A DNA stretch of 64,000 bases from NCBI GenBank assembly GCA_022844225.1, contig JALHMC010000009.1, forward strand, positions 39,359 through 103,358, given 5' to 3'. Origin of the DNA: Hyphomicrobiaceae bacterium. GTDB taxonomy: Bacteria > Pseudomonadota > Alphaproteobacteria > Rhizobiales > Hyphomicrobiaceae. Each line of letters starts with the position of its first letter. The stretch's first letter is position 1. The notes below the pieces were generated by a model, which saw only the letters and a program-made list of their open reading frames with translations, did not search any database and had not been told where the DNA came from. This document shows, piece after piece, positions 33,974-41,529 of the stretch. A program made the position numbers and the translations under genes.

Positions 33974-36304
33974 TCATCCCGTCCATAAGGCCCAGGTTCC
34001 GTTCACACCTCGGATGCTCACCTGGTAGACGAGCCACGCGGCCGCCGCGACCATCAGCGGCATGACCACCACATGCATGGCCCACAGCGTTCCCTTCAGC
34101 CAGCCACGCGCGGTCACGACCGGGTTCATGCGCATGATCGAGATGATGATCATGAGGCTGACCATCATGTAGTTGAAGACGAAGATCCGGTCCGAGACAG
34201 TCGCCGTGTCGGAATCGATCTTCGGCAACGAGAGATAGAGCGCCACGGCCGAGAGGAGCGCTGTCACCTGGATCGTGACGATCGCCTCGAAATGAGAAAT
34301 CGGAATGAAGATCGACAGGTAGGCGACGACGAGGATGAACGCCAGCGGCACCACCACCCTCAGATAATAATCGGTGGTTTGCCGCTTCATCAGCCACACG
34401 AAGCTCGCCTTGTAGAACGGCACGACGCTCGCCTCGTACGTATAGGCATCGATCAGCGGAATGAAGTCTTCGTCGTAGCCCGCATATTGGACTTTCTGGT
34501 CCCAGCCATCCGTCGCCACTTGCTTGTCGCGGAGTTCAGCCGGCGGCGGCTGCACGATGAACGGCGCATCCCCTCGCTTCGGCTGGATGTCGATCGAGAA
34601 CCGCTGCGTGTCGAACGGATAGCTCTCGAGCTCCGGCTCGAAGACGAAGCGCCCCGTGACCTTGTAGACCTTCATCGCATTCGGATAGGTGTTGCTCGAT
34701 CCCCCGTCGTGGAGGCGCTCGATGCTGACCTGGCGGCCGTTGGTTCGCGGATCGACGTAGCCGTTGGTGAACTCGATCTGCTCGATCGAGCTGGCTGCGC
34801 CGTTGCGCATTGACAGATAGAACTCGGCGAAAAAAGTCTTCTCGTTGTCTTCGACGTGATGTGCGCGAACCATATCGATATCGAGATACAGCGTCTCGAT
34901 CTTCCGCAGCGATCCGTCACGCACACGAATGAACTGGACCGGCGCGAGCTGCGTCCGGCCCAGGCCGCGTGGCAGGATGACGACGAACGGCGTCCGCGAT
35001 GCCGCGCGCGTCACGGGATGGAACGACCAGTTGTCGAAGCGTCCTTTGAACGCCCCCTGCCCGGTCGCAAACGACGACTTGATCTGGCTCGTAACCAGGC
35101 GTCTCAGACCGACGAGATCGGTATGCGCCTTCGCCGGCGCAGCAACCGACGCGATCATCGCAATCATGTCGGCTGCGATCGAGCCGATCCCGACGGCACG
35201 CATGTTGGCGCTGGCCATGGGGTCCGGCTCTCCGGCGGGACGTGCCTCGCACGCCCCTTTCGACCAGCCCGGTGCCTCGGGCACCTTGGCGCCTTCGAAA
35301 ATCCAGCGCTCGGCAGGGTCCTTGGACATGATCTTGCGGAGCCGATCGTTGTCGGCCTGGGGCAGACGGTCAAAGGCGAGTTCGTAGAAGGCGTCCGGGT
35401 AGTTCTCGGTCAGCTCCTTCGGCAGCATCTCGATCCGCCCGCTTACGAAAACCGCGGGCGTCACGCTTGCCTTGATCATCTCGCCGAGGAAGGCCGTGGC
35501 CCGTTCGCCGCCGAAGCCGAGAACGAGAACTTCGGGCCGCTTCTCAGCGAGATCCGCCACGGCAGCCGCAATGCCCCCGGCATCCAAGGCTCCGTCCTGT
35601 CCGGCCAACCGGTGATCGGCGACCAACTGACGATCACCGAGAGCACGCTTCAAGCCATCGCCCAGCGCGCGACTGAAGACCGTCTCCGACGACCCGACGA
35701 ACGCCGCTCGCTCGAACCCCATGTGGCGCACGAACTCCACCATGACGGGTATCCGCTCGTCGTCCTGGGTGGATTGCGTCGTGAAGACGTGCGGGTACCC
35801 GGAAATGATGCTGTTGACCGAGATGCTCGAGAGGAACGGGATGCGCCGGTCGCCGATCTCCTTGCCGAGCGCATCGAACACGGCCTTGGCCCGGTCCGAT
35901 CCGGAAAGCCCCACCATGGCAAGCATCTCGGGATCACCGAGCGCCCAGCGGACGTTGGCGACGGCCCGCTCCGGATCGCGAGCGTCGTCCAGAATGCGCA
36001 CCTGAAGGGGTCGACCGGCGATCCCGCCAGCCTCGTTGATGCGGGCCTCCTCGGCCTTCGCCATGGCCGTGACGGCCGCGACATCACCCGGATCGTAGCA
36101 GCGATCCGTCCGCGAGCTCACGAACACCGCGATCCGTAAAGGCGGCGCCGCAGCTTCGGCTCGGCCGGCAATCTGCGCTTGCGCGGTTGGCGTTGCGGCA
36201 GGCGCCACCGACAGGACCCAACCGATCGTCAAGAGCAGCACGCAAGCTGCCACGACACGCCGAAGCCGGCCACGGCCAAGCTTCCGCATTGCAACGGACA
36301 CCAT
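33974..36304 (-). CDS. Type-1 periplasmic-binding-protein / pentameric ligand-gated ion channel fusion
   Basis: A 776-residue predicted inner-membrane channel. A signal sequence spans about 12-44. Residues about 55-420 are a LivK-like type-1 binding domain (LRIAVFVSSRTDRC, ARINEAGGIAGRPLQVRILDD, FERAAFVGSSETVF). Residues about 455-640 form the beta-rich extracellular domain with the pro-loop YPFDTQ (562-567). Four helices follow: M1 647-667 with Pro653, M2 673-692, M3 704-725 and M4 738-762. M2 reads EAIVTIQVTALLSAVAL, placing Glu at -2', Thr at 2' and 6' and Leu at 9', as in cation-selective GLIC. The mature protein has only two Cys (69 and 352), both in the binding domain. ATG 36304 lies behind GGGGGAG. 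The ligand is unknown. Confidence 0.9.
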   Translation of the reverse strand: MVSVAMRKLGRGRLRRVVAACVLLLTIGWVLSVAPAATPTAQAQIAGRAEAAAPPLRIAVFVSSRTDRCYDPGDVAAVTAMAKAEEARINEAGGIAGRPLQVRILDDARDPERAVANVRWALGDPEMLAMVGLSGSDRAKAVFDALGKEIGDRRIPFLSSISVNSIISGYPHVFTTQSTQDDERIPVMVEFVRHMGFERAAFVGSSETVFSRALGDGLKRALGDRQLVADHRLAGQDGALDAGGIAAAVADLAEKRPEVLVLGFGGERATAFLGEMIKASVTPAVFVSGRIEMLPKELTENYPDAFYELAFDRLPQADNDRLRKIMSKDPAERWIFEGAKVPEAPGWSKGACEARPAGEPDPMASANMRAVGIGSIAADMIAMIASVAAPAKAHTDLVGLRRLVTSQIKSSFATGQGAFKGRFDNWSFHPVTRAASRTPFVVILPRGLGRTQLAPVQFIRVRDGSLRKIETLYLDIDMVRAHHVEDNEKTFFAEFYLSMRNGAASSIEQIEFTNGYVDPRTNGRQVSIERLHDGGSSNTYPNAMKVYKVTGRFVFEPELESYPFDTQRFSIDIQPKRGDAPFIVQPPPAELRDKQVATDGWDQKVQYAGYDEDFIPLIDAYTYEASVVPFYKASFVWLMKRQTTDYYLRVVVPLAFILVVAYLSIFIPISHFEAIVTIQVTALLSAVALYLSLPKIDSDTATVSDRIFVFNYMMVSLMIIISIMRMNPVVTARGWLKGTLWAMHVVVMPLMVAAAAWLVYQVSIRGVNGTWALWTG

Positions 36305-36507
36305 TGCGCACTCCCCCGAACACGAACGACCACCCCATCCCGAGGGCCAGTCTACGCCAAGCGCCGCGTCGCACAAAACGGCAGATAGCGTTGCAGCCCG
36401 AGCCCGATACCCCCCAATTGCGGCAGGCTTGGCACACGGGCGGGGATGCGCCTAGCATGGCCCCACAACGCCGAGCCCAAAAAGCTCCAACTTCGAGGAT
36501 CGCCTCC

Positions 36508-38160
36508 ATGGCCCAGACCGTCGCCCGCCTCCCGGCGGAAAGCCTCAAAGCGCACGACGTCGATCTCGTTTATTGCGTGCCCGGCGAGAGCTACCTGGGT
36601 TTGACCGATGCGCTCTCCGACATGAATTCCATCCGCCTCGCCGTCTGCCGGCACGAGGGCGGCGCTGCGTTCATGGCCGTCGCCGACGGGCGCCTGCGGG
36701 AACGCGCTGGCGTGGCCGTCGTCAGCCGCGGGCCAGGTTTGTCGAACGCCATGGTGGCCTTGCACACGGCGTTTCACGATGCGACGCCGATGGTGATCCT
36801 GGTCGGCCAGGTGGAGCGCAAGGACTTCGGCCGGCTGGCGCTGCAGGAGCAGAATTATTCGAAGCTGCTCGGCGATGTCACCAAGGCCGTGATCGAGGTC
36901 AACGAGCCGGTCATGGCGTCCGAGGCGATCGCGCGGGCCTTCCATCTCGCTGAGAGCGGGACGCAGGGCCCGGTCGCCGTCGTGCTGCCCGAGGACATCT
37001 TCAACGACACCACCGATGCTCCGGTCGATCAGCCGCGTCCGCGCGTCTACGGTGGCGCGCGGCCTGAGGATCTCGACCGTCTCGCCGACATGCTCGGCAA
37101 GGCCGAGCGCCCGCTCGTATGGGTCGGCGGCGCCCTGCTCGGCGATGGCGTCACCGACGACCTGCGCAAGCTCGCGGAAACCTGGATGCTGCCGGTCAGC
37201 CCGACCCACCGGCGCCCCTGCCATTTCGACGCCAACCATCCGAACTACGGCGGTTACATGGGCATCCGCGTACCCAAGGTGCTGCTCGACGAGATGAAGA
37301 AGGCCGACCTGATCGTAGCGCTCGGCGAGCGGATCACGGACTCGGTCAGTCAGTCCTACTCGTTCCCGGCGGCGCCCCAGCCCCAGCTTCCCCTCATCCA
37401 CATCTGGCCCGACCCCAACGAGATCGGCCGCGTCTGGCGCCCAGATCTCGGCATCGCGGCCGATCCGCAGGCCGTCATCCGTGCGTTGCTCGCCAAAGGC
37501 GCCCCGAAGGACGCCGCCAAGCGAAAAGGCTGGGTGGCTGGCCTCAACGGCATCCATCGCAAACTGATGGCACCCGAATGGGAGCCGACCACCGACGGCA
37601 TCAACTTTGCCCAGGTGGTGGTCGAGATCGGCAAGCACTTGGCGCCCGACGCCATCGTCACCTCCGACGCCGGCAACTTCTCGAGCTTCATCCACCGCTA
37701 CATCGGCTTCAAACCGGGCCAGGCGTTCCTCGCCTCCGTGGTCGGGGCCATGGGCGCCGGCATGCCGATGGCCGTAGCCGGCGGCATGCGCTTTCCCGCT
37801 CGTCAGGTCGTCGCCTTCGTCGGTGACGGCGGCGCACTCATGACCGGCAACGAGATCGCGACGGCCCGCCAGTACGGCGTCAACCCGATTCTCGTCATCT
37901 CCGACAACAGCATGTACGGCACCATCGGCATGCACCACGAGATGCGCTACCCGGGCCGGCCCTACAAAAGCGCCACGCAACTGACCAACCCCGACTTTGC
38001 CATGTGGGCCAAGTCGTTCGGCGCCGAGGGCATCACGGTGACGGACGAGAAGGACGTGGCGTCAGCCGTCGCGCGCGGCTTCTCGATCAAGGACCGCCCC
38101 GTCGTCCTCCACTTCAAAACCTCCGCCGACCAGATGAGCGCGTGGCGGCGTAGGAAGTAG
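36508..38160 (+). CDS. ThDP-dependent acetolactate-synthase-like enzyme
   Basis: A 550-residue cytoplasmic ThDP enzyme. The N-terminal Pyr domain has the catalytic Glu50 (CRHEGGAAFMA). The central domain shows PLVWVGGALLGDG. The C-terminal PP domain has the Mg/ThDP motif GDGGALMTGNEIATARQYG...ISDNSMYG, with about 27 residues between GDG and N. It resembles the catalytic subunit of acetolactate synthase or glyoxylate carboligase and related decarboxylases, but no small regulatory subunit (ilvN) is adjacent. ATG 36508 is used; the open frame upstream overlaps the divergent channel gene. Exact substrate unresolved. Confidence 0.85.
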   Translation: MAQTVARLPAESLKAHDVDLVYCVPGESYLGLTDALSDMNSIRLAVCRHEGGAAFMAVADGRLRERAGVAVVSRGPGLSNAMVALHTAFHDATPMVILVGQVERKDFGRLALQEQNYSKLLGDVTKAVIEVNEPVMASEAIARAFHLAESGTQGPVAVVLPEDIFNDTTDAPVDQPRPRVYGGARPEDLDRLADMLGKAERPLVWVGGALLGDGVTDDLRKLAETWMLPVSPTHRRPCHFDANHPNYGGYMGIRVPKVLLDEMKKADLIVALGERITDSVSQSYSFPAAPQPQLPLIHIWPDPNEIGRVWRPDLGIAADPQAVIRALLAKGAPKDAAKRKGWVAGLNGIHRKLMAPEWEPTTDGINFAQVVVEIGKHLAPDAIVTSDAGNFSSFIHRYIGFKPGQAFLASVVGAMGAGMPMAVAGGMRFPARQVVAFVGDGGALMTGNEIATARQYGVNPILVISDNSMYGTIGMHHEMRYPGRPYKSATQLTNPDFAMWAKSFGAEGITVTDEKDVASAVARGFSIKDRPVVLHFKTSADQMSAWRRRK

Positions 38161-38185
38161 GCAGTGGGTTGAGTTAGCCAGCAAC

Positions 38186-38211
38186 GGCGTCTCGACACCC
38201 GTCGAGGCGCC
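38186..38211. terminator. 11-bp hairpin between convergent genes
   Basis: GGCGTCTCGAC (38186-38196) pairs along its full length, with one G-U, to GTCGAGGCGCC (38201-38211) around the loop ACCC. It sits 25 bases after the ThDP enzyme stop and before the convergent cupin-like gene. No U-run follows, so termination in both directions is likely but unproved. Confidence 0.45.
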
Positions 38212-38297
38212 GATACCCGAGCAACCCAAGGAAAAAAGTCGTCAGCGAAAGAACGATTGGAGATCCCGGCCGCGCTAACCCAACCTACGTCGCCACC

Positions 38298-39083
38298 TCA
38301 AACCCGGCTCGCACCCCCGGCCAGCGTGTCGCCCATACGCGGGAATTGGAGGACCAGCAGGTCCACCCCATCCGGGCCCGCCTTGGCCGTGAATGCGGCC
38401 TCCTCGGTCGTCACGTAGACCGTCGACAGCCGGTCGAGCGGCGCGCCATTCGCCATCAGCGTGCCGCCGGCGACGATCAGGTACTGCCCGCCGCATTTCC
38501 CGGGCTCCGGCAGCACCGACTCGCCCGACGGCCCGAGGCGCCACATCCAGGCGGCGAGCCCATCGGCCTCCTCTTTCATGATCGTCTCGACCTCGGGCGC
38601 AACGCGCGCGACCCGCTCGGCCTCCTCGGCAACCGCGATGCCGCTCTTGAGCCGCGTCCGCTGATTGCCCTTCCGCAGCAGGTCCTTCGACGCCGGCAGA
38701 TACTTCGCACCTGGATCCCAGCGCTGGCGCAGCGTGAAGTACTGCACGCCCTCGTCACCGGCCACGATCGGACCGTAAGGCGTGTGCCCGTTGGCGTACT
38801 GCACTGTCAGCGGAGCCGCCGGTGCGGCCCCCATGCGCCCCTTGCCGGCGACGAACACCTGGAACTGGTTCGGCTCGTGGAAATGCGCCGGCGTAATCGC
38901 ATTCGGCGGCTGATGCACCAGGAAGCCCTGCGGCCGCCCGTCGTCGTTGGCCTCGTTGCCGGCCACATACGTGCCCTTCTTCGGCGCCGAGCCGACGTAC
39001 GCGTCGATGGTGTACTCGCGCCCGTTGACCTGGATCTTGCGGCTACGCGCCGCCGCCTCGGCGCGGGGAGTGACGATCAGCAT
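38298..39083 (-). CDS. Cupin-like protein
   Basis: A 261-residue cytoplasmic protein. The central PAHFHEPNQFQVFVAGKG resembles cupin motif 1 (HxHx3-4E-like with E in HEPNQF), and GDEGVQYFTLRQRWDPG resembles a beta-barrel strand pair. The C-terminal half (GGQYLIVAGGTLMANG, VYVTTEEAAFTAKAGPDG) looks like a second cupin barrel. The first Met with beta-strand character is at 39083 (MLIVTPRAEAA). It may bind a metal through the His residues; substrate unknown. Confidence 0.65.
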   Translation of the reverse strand: MLIVTPRAEAAARSRKIQVNGREYTIDAYVGSAPKKGTYVAGNEANDDGRPQGFLVHQPPNAITPAHFHEPNQFQVFVAGKGRMGAAPAAPLTVQYANGHTPYGPIVAGDEGVQYFTLRQRWDPGAKYLPASKDLLRKGNQRTRLKSGIAVAEEAERVARVAPEVETIMKEEADGLAAWMWRLGPSGESVLPEPGKCGGQYLIVAGGTLMANGAPLDRLSTVYVTTEEAAFTAKAGPDGVDLLVLQFPRMGDTLAGGASRV

Positions 39084-39227
39084 GCGATGGGCTCCGTGCT
39101 GGTTTCCTCGATAAGCTGCCGCGATCCGCGGCCGCCAGCAAGCGCGAATACGGGTGCCTTTGATGTGAGACAAGATCCACCGCAGTTACTTCGGCTAACT
39201 GGGGGCACATGAGCGAGAGACTCTGAA

Positions 39228-40406
39228 ATGCCGACGAACATTCAGGTCGTGGTTGGTCATTACGTGCCGATCACGAAGGTGTACCCACAATCCATCGAGA
39301 CAACAGCAACCAAGTACTTGGTTCGTCAGACCGTCGTAGTCGGCATTCACTTAGGCACGACATTGACCATGGTGCTGCATGGATCAGGTTTCACCTACTC
39401 GAACGGTGAGCCAGTAAGCGGTATCATTACGTCGTTAGAATTCAGGAACATCACAGGTGGAGGGCTTATCGGCAACGAGCCATCGACTGGTGGATATGAG
39501 GTCATCGGCGGACTCGAGATCGACGCCGCCACGTTCATGGCAGCCTATAACGCACAGGATTGGGCCGCAGTCCGCGAACTAATGTTCCCAGGGGCCGTCT
39601 TGTTTGCCGGTTATGACGGTGCATCATCGGGCTATACGAGCTGGGCCGACGCTTTCGACTCAGGCCCGGCCAACGACACTCTCCTAGGTGGGATCGGGAA
39701 TGACACACTGCGAGCTTACGCTGGTGACGACTACATCAATGGCGGCAGCGGCGACGACGTATTGATGGCCGATGCCGGAGCTGACGTCATCTTCGGCGGC
39801 CTCGGCAGTGACTCAATTTGGACCGGCGACGGTACCGACACCGTCCTTGCGGGCGATGGCAGCGACCTCGTCTACGGCGACGTCGGCAACGACCTCCTCT
39901 TCGGCGAAGGCGGCAACGACACCCTCCTTGCCGGTGACGGCGACGACTTCGCGGCGGGCGGCGCGGACAACGACTACGTCGCGGGCGAGGCCGGCGCCGA
40001 CTACCTGATGGGCGAGGCGGGCAACGACACGCTCAGCGGCGGCCTGGATAACGACGTTCTAGTGGGTGGCTCGGGAGCCGACGCGCTCTTTGGCGACGAC
40101 GGCGCGGACGCCCTCTTCGGCGGCACGGGCAACGACTATTACGTCGGCGGGGCCGGCAACGATTACTTCTATGCCTTCCACGACGGTCCGGTTGCAGGCG
40201 AACTCGACATCATCGACGGCTTCGAAGTCTGGACCTCCGGCACCGCCGATTATCTCGTGCTGCCGGCGGCCTATCAAACGGCCACCAGCGTCTTCGACCA
40301 AGGCGGCTACACCTGGGTTGCGACACAGACCACAGGCGGCGCGCACTACATCGCGATCACGGGAGCGAACGCGGCGTTCGTCACCGCCCAGACTGTCTGG
40401 ATCTGA
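39228..40406 (+). CDS. RTX (hemolysin-type calcium-binding) repeat protein
   Basis: A 392-residue protein with about 18 glycine/aspartate-rich nonapeptides (type GGxGxDxLx) over residues about 155-315, each pair able to bind calcium in a beta-roll. The N-terminal 150 residues are beta-rich with no recognised catalytic domain. The last 75 residues are the likely uncleaved type I secretion signal region. No signal peptide is present, fitting type I export, but no T1SS ATPase, membrane-fusion or outer-membrane gene is in the window. ATG 39228 is the first start after the divergent promoter region 39084-39227. The N-terminal third has visibly higher A/T. Confidence 0.85.
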   Translation: MPTNIQVVVGHYVPITKVYPQSIETTATKYLVRQTVVVGIHLGTTLTMVLHGSGFTYSNGEPVSGIITSLEFRNITGGGLIGNEPSTGGYEVIGGLEIDAATFMAAYNAQDWAAVRELMFPGAVLFAGYDGASSGYTSWADAFDSGPANDTLLGGIGNDTLRAYAGDDYINGGSGDDVLMADAGADVIFGGLGSDSIWTGDGTDTVLAGDGSDLVYGDVGNDLLFGEGGNDTLLAGDGDDFAAGGADNDYVAGEAGADYLMGEAGNDTLSGGLDNDVLVGGSGADALFGDDGADALFGGTGNDYYVGGAGNDYFYAFHDGPVAGELDIIDGFEVWTSGTADYLVLPAAYQTATSVFDQGGYTWVATQTTGGAHYIAITGANAAFVTAQTVWI

Positions 40407-40412
40407 GGCAGA

Positions 40413-41186
40413 CTAAAGGCTGACCCCCAGAGCCTTGACCCACTTGAGCCCGGCCACCGTCTCGCCCCTCGGCTTGTACTCACACCCGACCCAGCCATCG
40501 AAGCCGGTTTCGTCGATCAGCTTGAAAAGATAGCGGTAGTTCATCTCGCCATCGTCCGGCTCGCCCCGGTCGGGCGGCGAGGCAATCTGATAGTGACGCG
40601 CGAGCGGCGCGAACTCCGCGATCGCCAAGGCGACGTCGCCCTCCATGATCTGCCGATGATAGAGATCAAACTGCAGCCCGATGTTTGGCTCGGCGACCTC
40701 GTGGATGATCGATCGCGCCTCACCGGTCGTATTGAGGAAATACCCGGGAATGTCGCGCGTGTTGATCGGCTCGATGATCACGTCGATGCCCGACCCTGCG
40801 AGCATCTTCGCGGCCGTGCGCAAGTTCTTCACATAGGTCGCGCGGTTGGCACCGTGATGCTTCAAACCCGCCATTGCGAACAGGCGCTTGCACCCAGTCG
40901 CCTCGGCATAGGCGAGCGCCGCCGCCACGGCCTTCTGGAATTCCGCTTCCCGGCCGGGGATCGCCGACATGCCCCGCTCGCCCTTCGCGAAGTCCCCGTG
41001 CGCCATGTTGAAGAGCGCTTGCGTCAGCCCATTGCCCTTCAGCCGCGCAACCAGATCCTCCTTTGTGAGTTCGAACGGATTGAGGAACTCGACGGCGCGG
41101 AAACCAGCCTTGGCCGCGGCCTCGAAACGCTCGGCGAACGGCACCTCGGTGAACATGAACGAGAGGTTGGCGGCAAACTTCGGCAT
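40413..41186 (-). CDS. Hydroxypyruvate isomerase family protein
   Basis: A 257-residue TIM-barrel sugar-phosphate-isomerase-like protein of the Hyi/OtnI type. The metal ligands expected of the family are visible: Glu139 in IIEPINTRDIPGYF, Asp174 in LQFDLYHRQ, a Gln near 200 and Glu236 in GCEYKP. The enzyme converts hydroxypyruvate to tartronate semialdehyde, or a 2-oxo-tetronate in OtnI. The length matches Hyi (about 258). ATG 41186 starts the first strand (KFAANLSFMF). Its pathway partners are not adjacent, although an ALS-like ThDP enzyme of the glyoxylate-carboligase family type lies 2.3 kb away. Confidence 0.85.
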   Translation of the reverse strand: MPKFAANLSFMFTEVPFAERFEAAAKAGFRAVEFLNPFELTKEDLVARLKGNGLTQALFNMAHGDFAKGERGMSAIPGREAEFQKAVAAALAYAEATGCKRLFAMAGLKHHGANRATYVKNLRTAAKMLAGSGIDVIIEPINTRDIPGYFLNTTGEARSIIHEVAEPNIGLQFDLYHRQIMEGDVALAIAEFAPLARHYQIASPPDRGEPDDGEMNYRYLFKLIDETGFDGWVGCEYKPRGETVAGLKWVKALGVSL

Positions 41187-41529
41187 CGGAGGCTCCATCG
41201 AACGGTGTTTGCCGTAGCATAGCGCCAAGAAGGCCCATGCCCAGCGCGCCGGCTTGCTTAAAATTCAATTCGTTTGACTGTTGCGCTGCACCATGAGATA
41301 AGCCGCTCGCTCCCGATGAGGAGCAGACAAGGCGCTCCAGCCGCGTGAAGGGGATGTGTCGGCCACCGTATCGTAGGCCCACCCTGTCCCAACCTGTTGA
41401 GCGCCCCCCGAAATCAACCAAACCGACAACCCAGGGCACGCGGGGTGTCACCCAGCAGAGCGCCTCCGGCGCGCCGCACCAGGCCAAGCCTCGGAGCGGC
41501 CCGGACTCGTGCATTCAGAAAGACGTCTC
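41187..41529. other. Divergent intergenic region and helicase leader
   Basis: A 343-base region between the hydroxypyruvate isomerase and the helicase. It contains an A/T-rich core near 41258-41275, a good sigma70-type promoter for the helicase (41274-41302) and about 220 bases of untranslated leader. I see no gene in it. Confidence 0.55.
41274..41302 (+). promoter_or_regulatory. Probable promoter of the DEAD-box helicase gene
   Basis: TTGACT (41274-41279) and GATAAG (41297-41302) are separated by 17 bases. They match the -35 consensus at five and the -10 consensus at four positions. Transcription would start near 41308, leaving a leader of about 220 bases before the GTG start. Confidence 0.5.

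Noticed and set aside
36352..37980. 542-codon minus-strand open frame opposite the ThDP enzyme
   Set aside because: Antisense shadow of a gene with intact ThDP motifs; its translation has no recognisable domain.
36508..38160. Calling the ThDP enzyme ilvB or gcl
   Set aside because: No ilvN/ilvC or gcl-pathway partner is adjacent, and the sequence alone does not separate these ThDP subfamilies.
39670..40170. Short repeats looking like a CRISPR or tandem DNA array
   Set aside because: The periodicity is the 27-base coding unit of RTX nonapeptides inside a protein gene, not a spaced direct-repeat array.
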